NCBI RefSeq assembly: GCF_040546275.1
Contig: NZ_JBEPNO010000012.1
Coordinates: 1 to 64,000, forward strand
From: Nakamurella sp040546275
GTDB taxonomy: Bacteria; Actinomycetota; Actinomycetes; Mycobacteriales; Nakamurellaceae
DNA: 64,000 bases
Direction of reading: 5' to 3'
Below, one piece after another: positions 8,147-16,263 of this stretch. The number at the start of each line of letters is the position of its first letter. The first letter of the stretch is position 1. The position numbers were made by a program, and so were the translations under genes. Below the pieces are notes generated by a model. That model saw nothing but the letters and a program-made list of their open reading frames with translations, did not search any database and was not told the DNA's origin.

Positions 8147-9580
8147 ATGAGTTCATTCTTCCGGCGCGAGATCAGAATGCGCCGCCGCTTGGTGATCGTC
8201 GGGGCCGGCTTCGCTCTCCTGCTGGCCGGCTGCAGCTCGCTGACGCCCGGCAGCAGCGCCTCCACCTCCAGCACGCCGTCGACCTCGAGCGCTGCGGTTT
8301 CGGCCACAACCTCCACCGGCGGGGCCGTCGCCTCGTCGGGTGCCGTTGGCTCCGGCTCCGGCGTAGCAGCGGTGACCACCGCGGTCCCGGCCGACAAGGT
8401 CGAGCTCAAGCTGGCCTTCACCGACAGCCCGGACATGACGAAGGCGTTGATCGCGGCGTTCGAGAAGAAGTTCCCGCAGGTCACCATCACCAGCCAGTAC
8501 ACACAGTTCAACGACTACGTGAAGTCCCTCAAGCTGGCGATGAGCTCGGACAGCGCACCCGATCTCGCCCAGTACAACGCGGCGTTCGGCACTTTCGTCG
8601 CCGGCGGACTGATCCGTGACCTGACGCCCTACGAGCAGGCGTACGGCTGGGACAAGTCGTTCCCCAAGTCAGCTCTCGACGAACTGCGGGTCGATCCAAC
8701 GGGCAAGATCTTGGGTACCGGGGCATTGATCGCGGTGCCGGGTGGACTGTCGTTGGTCGGCGTCTACTACAACAAGCAGTTGATGACGAAGGCCGGCATC
8801 ACGTCGCCGCCCACGACCCTGACGGAGATGGAAGCAGATCTGGCCAAAGCCAAAACTGCTGGCATCACGCCGGTCTCGGTCGGATCGCTGGATACCGGAG
8901 GCCTGCACGTCTGGGCGTCGGTGATGAACGTCAGCACCGATGTTCCCGCTCTGAAGAACTGGATCAACGGCAAGGCCGGCAGCAGCATCGTCACCCCGGC
9001 GGCGATCGCCGCGACGCAGAAGTTCGCCGACTGGGCGAAGAAGGGCTACTTCCCGGCGTCGGCCAACGGCACCAGCGAGAACGACTCGGCGACGGCGTTC
9101 GCGAAGGGCGCCAGCCTGTTCCTGATCAACGGCAACTGGGCGGCCGCGCAGCTGGACAAGGCGATGGGCGCCAACGTCGGGTTCATGGTGATGCCGCCGG
9201 CCACCGCGGGCGGCAAGGCGGTCGGCAACGGCTTCAGCGTGTCCTATTCGATCTCGGCCAAGTCCAAGCACCCGGAGGCCGCCGCGGCCTTCCTGAACTT
9301 CCTGCAGAGCCCGGAGGCTTCCGTCATCGAGGACGCCGGTGGGTTCCTGCCGCCGAACGCCTCGGCAGCTCCGGCCGCGACCGGGGTGAAGGGTGATCTG
9401 AAGAAGGCCAACCAGGCGGTGGTGTCCGCCGACGGTCTCATCCCGTTCCCGGACTTCGCGGCTCCGGCGATGCTCGATTCGCTCGAGTCCGGCCTCCAGT
9501 CGGTGATCGCCGGACGTGAGCAGCCGCAGGACTTCCTGCAGTCCCTGCAGACGGTGTGGACCGCCTATCACGGCAGCTGA
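8147..9580 (+). CDS. Sugar ABC transporter substrate-binding lipoprotein (CUT1 type)
   Basis: The product is 477 residues. AAGGAG at 8133-8138 stands 8 bases before the ATG. A basic N-terminus and hydrophobic stretch end in the lipobox LLAGC (Cys29), so it should be lipid-anchored outside the membrane. A Ser/Thr/Ala-rich linker runs to about residue 80. An extracellular solute-binding family 1 domain follows, with motifs such as GGLIRDLTPY, YYNKQLM and FLINGNW. It is the first gene of an operon with two permeases and two Gfo/Idh enzymes. The cargo is probably a mono- or oligosaccharide. No ATPase gene accompanies it. Confidence 0.92.
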   Translation: MSSFFRREIRMRRRLVIVGAGFALLLAGCSSLTPGSSASTSSTPSTSSAAVSATTSTGGAVASSGAVGSGSGVAAVTTAVPADKVELKLAFTDSPDMTKALIAAFEKKFPQVTITSQYTQFNDYVKSLKLAMSSDSAPDLAQYNAAFGTFVAGGLIRDLTPYEQAYGWDKSFPKSALDELRVDPTGKILGTGALIAVPGGLSLVGVYYNKQLMTKAGITSPPTTLTEMEADLAKAKTAGITPVSVGSLDTGGLHVWASVMNVSTDVPALKNWINGKAGSSIVTPAAIAATQKFADWAKKGYFPASANGTSENDSATAFAKGASLFLINGNWAAAQLDKAMGANVGFMVMPPATAGGKAVGNGFSVSYSISAKSKHPEAAAAFLNFLQSPEASVIEDAGGFLPPNASAAPAATGVKGDLKKANQAVVSADGLIPFPDFAAPAMLDSLESGLQSVIAGREQPQDFLQSLQTVWTAYHGS

Positions 9581-9581
9581 G

Positions 9582-10529
9582 ATGAGCGCCGACATCGTCA
9601 CCGCCCCGGCCGAGGTCACCAGCAACCGGGTGCCCCGACGGGCCGGTCGGTCGTCGCGGGTCAATCGGACCCGCTTCTCGACCTGGGCGTACATCGCTCC
9701 GGCGTTCCTGCTCTACGGGCTGTTCGTCATCATCCCGGCGTTGCACACGGTCTACATCTCGCTCTTCAACTGGGACGGCGTCACCCTCGCCACGTGGGCC
9801 GGTTTCGGGAACTACGAATCGGTGTTCACCAGCGAAGCGCTGCGGGGGGCCATCGAGCACGCGCTGGTGCTGATCCTGTTCTTCGCTGGCCTGCCGATCC
9901 TGCTGGGACTCGTGCTGACCGCGGTTCTCTCACGATTCCGACGGCCCGGGATGTCGCTGTTCCGCGTCATCTTCTTCCTGCCTCAGATCGTGCCCCTGGT
10001 CGCGGTCGGCATCACCTGGCGCTGGATGTACAACGAGGACGGCGCGGTCAACCAGATCCTGCGGGCGATCGGTCTTGGCGGGATCACCCGCGCCTGGCTG
10101 GGCGATTTCAACCTCGCGCTGTTCGCGGTCGGGCTGATCGGGACCTGGGCGCTGACCGGCCTGTGCACGATGCTGTTCGTCAGCGGGGCCCAGAAGGTCG
10201 AACCCAACCTCTACGAGGCGGCCAGACTCGATGGCGCCGGGGCCATCAGGGAGTTCCGGGCGGTCACGTTGCCGGCCCTGCGTGGTGAGATCGCGGTGGC
10301 CCTGACCGTCACCACCATCGCCGCGCTGGCCAGTTTCGACGTGATCTACGTGTCCACCAACGGCTCTCCGGGGAACACCACCACCGTCCCCGGTCTGCTG
10401 GTGTACCGGTTGGCGTTCACCGACGGCCAGGTCGGGCAGGCCTCTGCGCTCGCGGTGACGTTGACGGTGCTGATCCTGATCGTGGTGCTGATCATCAACC
10501 GACTGGTGGATGCGAAGGACGAGCAGTGA
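9582..10529 (+). CDS. Sugar ABC transporter permease (MalF/UgpA-like)
   Basis: The product is 315 residues with six predicted membrane segments. The BPD-transport signature EAARLDGAGAIREF, which docks the ATPase, lies near residue 210. The ATG at 9582 follows the binding-protein stop by one base, so translation is probably coupled. It pairs with the next permease to form the membrane channel of a CUT1-class importer. The start is supported by the tight spacing and the short charged cytoplasmic N-terminus before the first helix (AYIAPAFLLYGLFVII). Confidence 0.92.
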   Translation: MSADIVTAPAEVTSNRVPRRAGRSSRVNRTRFSTWAYIAPAFLLYGLFVIIPALHTVYISLFNWDGVTLATWAGFGNYESVFTSEALRGAIEHALVLILFFAGLPILLGLVLTAVLSRFRRPGMSLFRVIFFLPQIVPLVAVGITWRWMYNEDGAVNQILRAIGLGGITRAWLGDFNLALFAVGLIGTWALTGLCTMLFVSGAQKVEPNLYEAARLDGAGAIREFRAVTLPALRGEIAVALTVTTIAALASFDVIYVSTNGSPGNTTTVPGLLVYRLAFTDGQVGQASALAVTLTVLILIVVLIINRLVDAKDEQ

Positions 10530-11350
10530 AAGCGACCCGGACCGAATCGATTGCCGGCTATGTGCTGCTGATCGGCATGGCGCTGGTCACGCTCCTGCCT
10601 TTCGTGAGCATCATCCTGGCGGCCTTCCAGCCCTCCGGTGCGTTGGTTTCCGGTATCAGCTGGCCGACCGCATTCAGCTTCGACAGCTTTCGGGAAGCGT
10701 GGACCACAGCGGGATTCGGCACGTTGCTGATCAACAGCCTGATCATTGCCGTCGTCGTGGTGCCGCTCTCGGTCGTCCTTTCCACGCTGGCCGGCTACGC
10801 ATTCGGGGTGCTGCGGGTGCCGGCCGGACGGGCGATCTTCTCCTTCTTCCTCCTCGGGCTCACGCTGCCCGTCGAACTGATCGTCATCCCGCTGTACTTC
10901 GACCTGCGCGGTGTCGGCCTGACGGATTCCTACTGGGGCGTCATTCTCGCCGAATCGGCGCTGTTCATGCCCTTCGGGATCTTCTGGATGCGAACCCACT
11001 TCCGCACCAACCCGCGGGAGCTGATCGAGGCGGCCGAACTGGACGGTGCCTCGCCGAGGCGAATCCTGGTCAGCGTGCTGCTGCCGCTGGCCGGGCCGTC
11101 GCTCTCGACGATGGCCGTGCTGTTCTTCATGTGGTCGTGGAACCAATTCCTGCTGGTACTCATCCTCATCCAGGATCCCGAGAAACGCACCGCACCTGGT
11201 GGTCTCGGATTCTTCGTCGGACAGTACTCCAGCAACATCCCGGTGTTGTGCGCCGGCACGCTCGTCGTGCTCGCCCCCATCTTCGTCGTCTACCTGCTGT
11301 TCCAGCGCAAATTCATCGGCGGCATGTTGCAGGGCGCGCTCAAGGGATGA
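10526..11350 (+). CDS. Sugar ABC transporter permease (MalG/UgpE-like)
   Basis: The product is 274 residues starting at a GTG that overlaps the previous stop by four bases (GTGA). It has six hydrophobic segments and the EAAELDGASPRRIL loop that contacts the ATPase. It is the second half of the heterodimeric CUT1 channel. As no ATP-binding gene is present in the cluster, the importer probably uses a shared multi-sugar ATPase of the MsiK/UgpC type encoded elsewhere; that is known for actinobacterial CUT1 systems and is inferred here. Confidence 0.92.
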   Translation: MKATRTESIAGYVLLIGMALVTLLPFVSIILAAFQPSGALVSGISWPTAFSFDSFREAWTTAGFGTLLINSLIIAVVVVPLSVVLSTLAGYAFGVLRVPAGRAIFSFFLLGLTLPVELIVIPLYFDLRGVGLTDSYWGVILAESALFMPFGIFWMRTHFRTNPRELIEAAELDGASPRRILVSVLLPLAGPSLSTMAVLFFMWSWNQFLLVLILIQDPEKRTAPGGLGFFVGQYSSNIPVLCAGTLVVLAPIFVVYLLFQRKFIGGMLQGALKG

Positions 11351-11364
11351 GTGGAGAGAGAAGG

Positions 11365-12381
11365 ATGACGCCCACCAGGGGGGTCGGTGCGAAAGAAGGA
11401 TTGGTGCCGCCAACCGTCGGGGTTGTCGGTGCGGGTGGTATCGCCCGACCGCACCTGCAGTCCTGGCAGGCCATGGGGTATCGGATCCTCATCCACTCGG
11501 TGGACGGTCGGGCCGCCGAGGTGGCGCAGGACTACGGGGCGGAAGCCTGCGATTCGCTCGACGAGCTGCTGGCAGCCTGCGACATCGTCGACGTCTGCGC
11601 GCCGACCTTCGCCCACCACGAGATCGTGCTGGCGGCAGCCGCGGCCGGCCGGGATGTGGTGTGCGAGAAGCCGTTGGCACTGGATCACGCTGCCGCGGCC
11701 TCGATGATCCGGGCCTGCGCACAGGCCGGGGTGCAGCTCTATCCCGGGCAGGTGGTCCGGTACTTCCCGGCCTACGCGGCCGCCAGGGCGGCGGTCCTGG
11801 CCGGACGGATCGGACAGCCGGCGGTGCTGCGGCTGCTCCGCCGCGGTGCCGCCCCGGTGCAGCCGTGGTTCGCCGATCCCTCACTGTCCGGCGGGATCAT
11901 GATCGACCAGATGATCCACGACTTCGATTTTGCCAGATGGGTGGCGGGAGAGGTGGAATCGGTCTACGCAAAGCTGTTGGGGGGCAACGGATCCCCATTG
12001 TTCGGGTTGGCCGTGCTGACCCATACCGGTGGCGCCCTGACCCATCTCGTCGGCGGCTGGGGCCGCGCCGACGAGACATTCCGGACCTCCTTCTCGTTGG
12101 CCGGATCGGACGGTCTGATCCAGTACTCCACCACCGACCGCCCGACGCTCACCTTCGCGGGCCCGGGCGCGCGTGACACCGGGGGAGCGTTGCTGCCGGA
12201 CGTGTCGTTCGGCATTTCCCCGTATGGGAGCGAGCTCGCCGAGTTCGCCGCGGCGTTTGCCGGCGGACCGACGCCGCGGGTGTCTGCGCAGGACAGTTTG
12301 GCGGCGCTCGACATCGCACTGGCGGCAAGCCTTTCAGCCCGAACCGGGCGGCCCGTGTCGCCCTCGGAGGTGACGTCATGA
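11365..12381 (+). CDS. Gfo/Idh/MocA-family oxidoreductase
   Basis: The product is 338 residues from ATG 11365, which has a GGAGAG ribosome binding site at 11353-11358. An ATG at 11347, overlapping the previous stop, is a weaker choice. The Rossmann fold begins with VGVVGAGGIARPHLQ, and the family's catalytic Lys lies in VCEKPLALD. The C-terminal sheet domain contains the MIDQMIHDFDFARWV helix. Such enzymes oxidise or reduce sugars, inositols or their derivatives with NAD(P). It forms a pair with the next gene, whose start codon overlaps its stop. Substrate unknown. Confidence 0.88.
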   Translation: MTPTRGVGAKEGLVPPTVGVVGAGGIARPHLQSWQAMGYRILIHSVDGRAAEVAQDYGAEACDSLDELLAACDIVDVCAPTFAHHEIVLAAAAAGRDVVCEKPLALDHAAAASMIRACAQAGVQLYPGQVVRYFPAYAAARAAVLAGRIGQPAVLRLLRRGAAPVQPWFADPSLSGGIMIDQMIHDFDFARWVAGEVESVYAKLLGGNGSPLFGLAVLTHTGGALTHLVGGWGRADETFRTSFSLAGSDGLIQYSTTDRPTLTFAGPGARDTGGALLPDVSFGISPYGSELAEFAAAFAGGPTPRVSAQDSLAALDIALAASLSARTGRPVSPSEVTS

Positions 12382-13430
12382 GTGGTGCTACGACACGGCG
12401 GATTGGCGACGGCCGGGCGCTCAAGGTCGGTCTGCTGTCGTTCGCGCACGTCCACGCCGCCGGTTATGCCGGGTTGCTCCAGGCTCGACCGGACATCGAC
12501 CTGCTGGTGGCCGACCCGGAGGCGGGCGGTGCCCCGTCGGGCGAGCTCCGTGGCAGCGCCATGGCCGATGGACTGGGTGTCGATCTGGTGGACTCCTACG
12601 ACGAACTGTTCGACTGGGGACCGGATGCGGTGGTCGTCTGCGCCGAGACCTCGCGGCACCGTCCGCTGGTCGAGTGGGCGGCGGCGGCCGGGGTGCACGT
12701 GCTGTGCGAGAAGCCCCTGGCCACTTCGCTGGTCGACGCGCGGGCGATGATCGAGGCCTGCACCGCAGGTGGGGTGCAGCTGATGACGGCCTATCCGGTC
12801 CGGTTCCATCCGGGGTTCCGCGCGCTTCGCGACCAGGTGCGTTCCGGTGCGTTGGGCAAGGTCTTCGCCGCGACCGGCACCAACAACGGCCAGGCTCCGA
12901 TCGCCAGTCGCCGCTGGTTCGTCGATGCCGAACTGGCCGGCGGAGGATCGCTGATGGACCACACCGTGCATCTCGCCGATCTGCTGGACGATCTGCTGGG
13001 CAGCCCGGCGCAGTCCGTCTACGCGCAGGTCAACAACATCGTCCACGGCGACGAGGTCGACGTCGAGACAGGCGGACTCGTGGTGGTCACCTATCAGGAC
13101 GGGACCGTCGCGACCATCGACTGCAGCTGGAGTGCGCCCCGGAGCTACCCGGCCTGGGGTGGCCTGACGTTGGCGGTGGAGGCCGAGCACGCGTCCTGCA
13201 GCTTCGACGCCTTCGCGGACCGCTTCGACGTCTTCGACGACCGGGCCGGCCGGCTGAGCTGGACCGACTTCGGGCCGGACCTCGACTCGCTGATGCTGGA
13301 GGAGTTCCTGAGCTGCGTCCGCACCGGCCGGGCCGTGCAGCCCGACGGCGAGGTCGGCTACCGCACGCTCGAGATCGTCCGCGCCGCCTACCATTCCGCG
13401 GCCACCAACGCCCCTGTCACCCTGGGCTGA
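12378..13430 (+). CDS. Gfo/Idh/MocA-family oxidoreductase (second of a pair)
   Basis: The product is 350 residues, starting at ATG 12378 in a four-base ATGA overlap with the previous gene. It has an N-terminal dinucleotide fold, the catalytic-Lys motif LCEKPLATS and the helix SLMDHTVHLADLLDDL. It ends the five-gene importer operon and converges on the hydroxyacid dehydrogenase gene. Paired Gfo/Idh enzymes beside a sugar importer often act in sequence through a keto-sugar intermediate. That reading is plausible here but unproven. Confidence 0.88.
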   Translation: MSGATTRRIGDGRALKVGLLSFAHVHAAGYAGLLQARPDIDLLVADPEAGGAPSGELRGSAMADGLGVDLVDSYDELFDWGPDAVVVCAETSRHRPLVEWAAAAGVHVLCEKPLATSLVDARAMIEACTAGGVQLMTAYPVRFHPGFRALRDQVRSGALGKVFAATGTNNGQAPIASRRWFVDAELAGGGSLMDHTVHLADLLDDLLGSPAQSVYAQVNNIVHGDEVDVETGGLVVVTYQDGTVATIDCSWSAPRSYPAWGGLTLAVEAEHASCSFDAFADRFDVFDDRAGRLSWTDFGPDLDSLMLEEFLSCVRTGRAVQPDGEVGYRTLEIVRAAYHSAATNAPVTLG

Positions 13431-13450
13431 GCCAGCGTGCGCCGTGCTGC

Positions 13451-13488
13451 CCCCTCGCGCGCGGATCTGCGCCCCTCGCGCGCGGATC
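13451..13488 (+). repeat. Short direct repeat between convergent genes
   Basis: The 17-base unit CCCCTCGCGCGCGGATC occurs at 13451-13467 and again at 13472-13488 (period 21). It fills the gap between two convergent genes. Its GC-rich, self-complementary CGCGCG core could fold, but there is no T tract typical of an intrinsic terminator. Confidence 0.7.
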
Positions 13489-13502
13489 GGCCGCTCGCAG
13501 TG

Positions 13503-14447
13503 TCAGGGCGACAGCACCCGAACCGGGGCGCCGGCGGCGAACGCGGCGATGTCCTCGACGGCGTCGCCGTAGAAGGTCCGGTACTGCTCGTCGACCACGT
13601 ACCCGATGTGCGGTGTGACGGTGGCATTGGGCAGGGTGCGGAAGGGATGGTCCGAGGGCAGAGGTTCCACGTCGAAGACATCCAGGGCGGCGCCGGCGAT
13701 CACCCTGTGCTGCAACGCCTCCAGCAGCGCCGCCTCGTCGACGATCGGTCCCCGCGAGCTGTTGACCAGCAGCGCGGTCGGCTTCATGCTCGCCAGCTCG
13801 GCAGCGCCGATCAGACCCCGGGTACGGCCGCTCAGCACGAGATGGATCGAGAGCACGTCGGAGCGGGCTAGCAGGTCCTTCTTCGACACCGCGACCACGC
13901 CTACCTCGGCGGCGCGTTCTGCGGTCAGGTTCTGGCTCCAGGCAATGACCTCCATGTCGAACGCCAACCCGATCTTGGCCACTGCGGAGCCGAGCCGTCC
14001 CAGCCCGGCGAGCCCGAGAGTGCGTCCGGCCAGGCTGATCCCGACCTGCTGCTGCCACCGTCCGTCGGCGACGGCGGCGAACTCGGCCGGTAGGTGCCGG
14101 GCTGCGGCCAGAATCATCGCCCAGGTGTGTTCCAAGGTGGCGGAGGAGAAGTAGCCGGTGGCGCAGACCGTGATTCCGTTGGCGGCCGCCGCCTCCAGAT
14201 CGATCGCCGCATTGCGCTGCCCGGTGGTCACCAGCAGGCGGAGATCGGTCAACCTGCCGAGGAGGTCCGCCGGGAACGGGGTGCGCTCGCGCATCGCGAC
14301 CACCACGTCGAACCCGGCCAAGGTCGACACCAGTTCGTCCTGGTCGGCGAGGTGGCGATCCAGAAAAACCACCTCGGCATCCAGTGTGCTCCAGTCGGCG
14401 AACGACCCGGCCGCGTGCTGGTAGTCGTCCAGCACAACAACTCTCAT
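13503..14447 (-). CDS. D-2-hydroxyacid dehydrogenase family protein
   Basis: The product is 314 residues. The ATG at 14447 begins the family's usual opening, MRVVVLDDYQ. The NAD-binding glycine motif GLAGLGRLGSAVA lies near residue 150. The catalytic Arg is in NSSRGPIVDE, the Glu in DVFDVEPLP and the His in VTPHIGY, so all three key residues are present. These enzymes interconvert 2-keto and D-2-hydroxy acids. It is transcribed away from the short GntR regulator upstream, on the same strand. A function in the adjoining sugar-acid metabolism is likely but not specified by sequence. Confidence 0.88.
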   Translation of the reverse strand: MRVVVLDDYQHAAGSFADWSTLDAEVVFLDRHLADQDELVSTLAGFDVVVAMRERTPFPADLLGRLTDLRLLVTTGQRNAAIDLEAAAANGITVCATGYFSSATLEHTWAMILAAARHLPAEFAAVADGRWQQQVGISLAGRTLGLAGLGRLGSAVAKIGLAFDMEVIAWSQNLTAERAAEVGVVAVSKKDLLARSDVLSIHLVLSGRTRGLIGAAELASMKPTALLVNSSRGPIVDEAALLEALQHRVIAGAALDVFDVEPLPSDHPFRTLPNATVTPHIGYVVDEQYRTFYGDAVEDIAAFAAGAPVRVLSP

Positions 14448-14514
14448 GCGGTGGCCGGCCTTTCGAACAGGATGACGGAATGCAAGGACAGTTCGGACGT
14501 GAGGTAGGAAGGCC

Positions 14515-14895
14515 TCACCGGGCGTCGAGCGCCGCTCGGACGATGTCGAGGGCCTGCTCGCGCGACAGTCCGACACTGCCGGCCAGCGCGGCGAAGTCGC
14601 GAGCGGCAGCGGCGGCCTGAGTGCGCCCGGCATCACCCGAGGCGCTGACCGTGGTGCCGGCGCGGCCGCTGGTCCGGACCAGGCCGGCGTGTTCCAGTTC
14701 GCCGAACGCCCTGGCAACGGTGTTGGCGGCCAGGCCGAGAGTGGTGGCCAACCCGCGGACGGTCGGCAGGCGGGCCCCGACTGGCAGCCGTCCCGACTGG
14801 ATCTGCTCGGCCAGTTGCGAGCGCACCTGCTCGAAGGGCGGAACCGAGGACGCGGCGTCGATGGTGATCATGGGCATGGAGTCATTGTCGATCAT
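14515..14895 (-). CDS. Short GntR-family (YtrA-type) transcriptional regulator
   Basis: The product is about 126 residues: a winged helix-turn-helix (VPPFEQVRSQLAEQI, LPTVRGLATTLGLAANTVAR) followed by only a short helical tail of about 45 residues. This architecture matches the YtrA subfamily, which lacks a large effector domain and often controls ABC transporters. ATGs at 14877 and 14871 are also possible starts and no ribosome binding site settles the choice. It is divergent from the LacI-family gene, sharing a 243-base region that contains an ATACGTAT palindrome. Confidence 0.82.
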   Translation of the reverse strand: MIDNDSMPMITIDAASSVPPFEQVRSQLAEQIQSGRLPVGARLPTVRGLATTLGLAANTVARAFGELEHAGLVRTSGRAGTTVSASGDAGRTQAAAAARDFAALAGSVGLSREQALDIVRAALDAR

Positions 14896-15011
14896 CGGGG
14901 CGCCGTCGGCTCGCCGAAACCCCCAGCAGACATGACCCGAGGCCCGCGGGTATCGCCGCCCAACGCCCGGGTGGGTCGGGTAGGGGCTTTCCCTCCACGC
15001 CGCCGGCTCGG

Positions 15012-15019
15012 ATACGTAT
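15012..15019. promoter_or_regulatory. ATACGTAT palindrome, site 1 (GntR/LacI divergent region)
   Basis: A perfect eight-base palindrome with a central CpG, within GGATACGTATGC. It lies between the divergent GntR and LacI-type genes, about 117-120 bases from either start. The same eight bases occur before the bicupin and the second hisD-like gene. LacI-type operators are usually palindromes with a central CG, so autoregulation by the LacI-family protein at 15139 is the likeliest meaning. Confidence 0.5.
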
Positions 15020-15138
15020 GCGCATGGCAGCCTGCAGCTGACACAATGACGACGACGGACCGGCTCCGAGGACGGCGGTCCTGACCCTGCACACCCGGAC
15101 CCTGCACACCTAGACGCGCGCCCAGGACGGAAATCAAG

Positions 15139-16128
15139 ATGGCGGTCACCAGCCATGACGTCGCCCGCCTGGCGGGCGTGTCCCAGCCGACGGTGTCGCG
15201 GGCGCTGCGCCAGGACAGCCAGGTGTCGGCCGCGACCCGGGAGCGGGTCCGGATCGCCGCCGAGCAATTGGGGTACGTCCCGAGCGAGCTGGGACGGAGT
15301 CTGTCGACGATGTCGACGAGGCAGATCGCCATGGTGGCGGACCTCGACAACCCGCTCTATCCGCAACTGGTCGGGCCGTTGCACGATGCCTTTGCAGCAA
15401 AGGGATTCCGGATGGTCCTGCTGGCCGAACGCGGCGAGGAGATCGTCAGCGACGGACGCCTGCTCGACGGGTCGGTCGACGGGGCGGTGCTGACCACGTC
15501 GCAGCTCCGGTCGAGTCTTCCGCTGCAGTTGCAGACCAGGGGGGTTCCTTTCGTGCAGCTCAACCGGGTCTCGGAACTGGTGGAGGCGGACAGCGTGACG
15601 GCCGACAACGTGGCGGGCGGCCGGGCGGTCGCCGAACTACTGACCCGGCTGGGGCACCGGGACATCGCAGCGATCCTGGGTCCTCGGGAAACGAGCTCCG
15701 CGTCCGAGCGCGAACGGGGCTTCCGCGCCGGCCTGCGATCGGCCGGGCTGACGCTGCCCTCGGCCAGGGTGGTCCGCGGTTGGTTCTCCTACGAGGTGGG
15801 CCGGGCCGCGATGCACGAGTTGCTCGGCCGCGGGAATCGCCCGACCGCTATCTTCTGTATCAATGACATCGTCGCCGTCGGAGCGATCAATGCGCTGACC
15901 GAACTGGCCCTCGACGTCCCGAACGAGATGTCGGTGGTCGGCTTCGACGACCTCGAGATCGCATCATGGCCCACCTTCGGCCTGACGAGTGTCCGGGTAG
16001 ATTTCGGCGGGATGGCCTCCCGGGCGGCGGAGCTGTTGCTGGCCCGGCTCGCCGATCCGCAGGGTCCGGTCGTGCACGACCAGTTCCCGGTGGAGCTGGT
16101 GGAACGGCGAACCCACCGGGCCCGGTAG
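15139..16128 (+). CDS. LacI-family transcriptional regulator
   Basis: The product is 329 residues. The N-terminal helix-turn-helix (TSHDVARLAGVSQPTVSRAL) and hinge helix are followed by a periplasmic-binding-protein-like effector domain, with typical motifs such as NVAGGRAVAELLTRLGHRDIA and SVVGFDDLEIASW. It should bind a palindromic operator and respond to a small sugar-like ligand. It precedes the bicupin-hisD-SDR-aldolase genes on the same strand, so it is the best candidate for the protein that binds the three ATACGTAT sites. A GGA-rich stretch before the ATG is a weak ribosome binding site. Confidence 0.92.
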   Translation: MAVTSHDVARLAGVSQPTVSRALRQDSQVSAATRERVRIAAEQLGYVPSELGRSLSTMSTRQIAMVADLDNPLYPQLVGPLHDAFAAKGFRMVLLAERGEEIVSDGRLLDGSVDGAVLTTSQLRSSLPLQLQTRGVPFVQLNRVSELVEADSVTADNVAGGRAVAELLTRLGHRDIAAILGPRETSSASERERGFRAGLRSAGLTLPSARVVRGWFSYEVGRAAMHELLGRGNRPTAIFCINDIVAVGAINALTELALDVPNEMSVVGFDDLEIASWPTFGLTSVRVDFGGMASRAAELLLARLADPQGPVVHDQFPVELVERRTHRAR

Positions 16129-16247
16129 AGGGCAAGGTCCGCCCGGGACCCGGGTCCACGATCCGGACGCGTGGTGATGCGCGCCGAGGGTCGAGCGACA
16201 TGCTTTTCTCCCGGTCACTTCGCCGAGGGGCTGGTGCCAAGCGATGC

Positions 16248-16260
16248 ATACGTATACAGT
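16248..16260 (+). promoter_or_regulatory. ATACGTAT palindrome, site 2, overlapping a putative -10 before the bicupin gene
   Basis: ATACGTAT at 16248-16255 is followed directly by TACAGT (16255-16260), which fits the actinobacterial TANNNT -10 pattern. The start codons at 16264 and 16267 lie three and six bases after it, so the mRNA probably begins at or next to the AUG (leaderless), with the operator on the core promoter. No convincing -35 is visible. Binding here would block transcription. Confidence 0.5.
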
Positions 16261-16263
16261 CTA

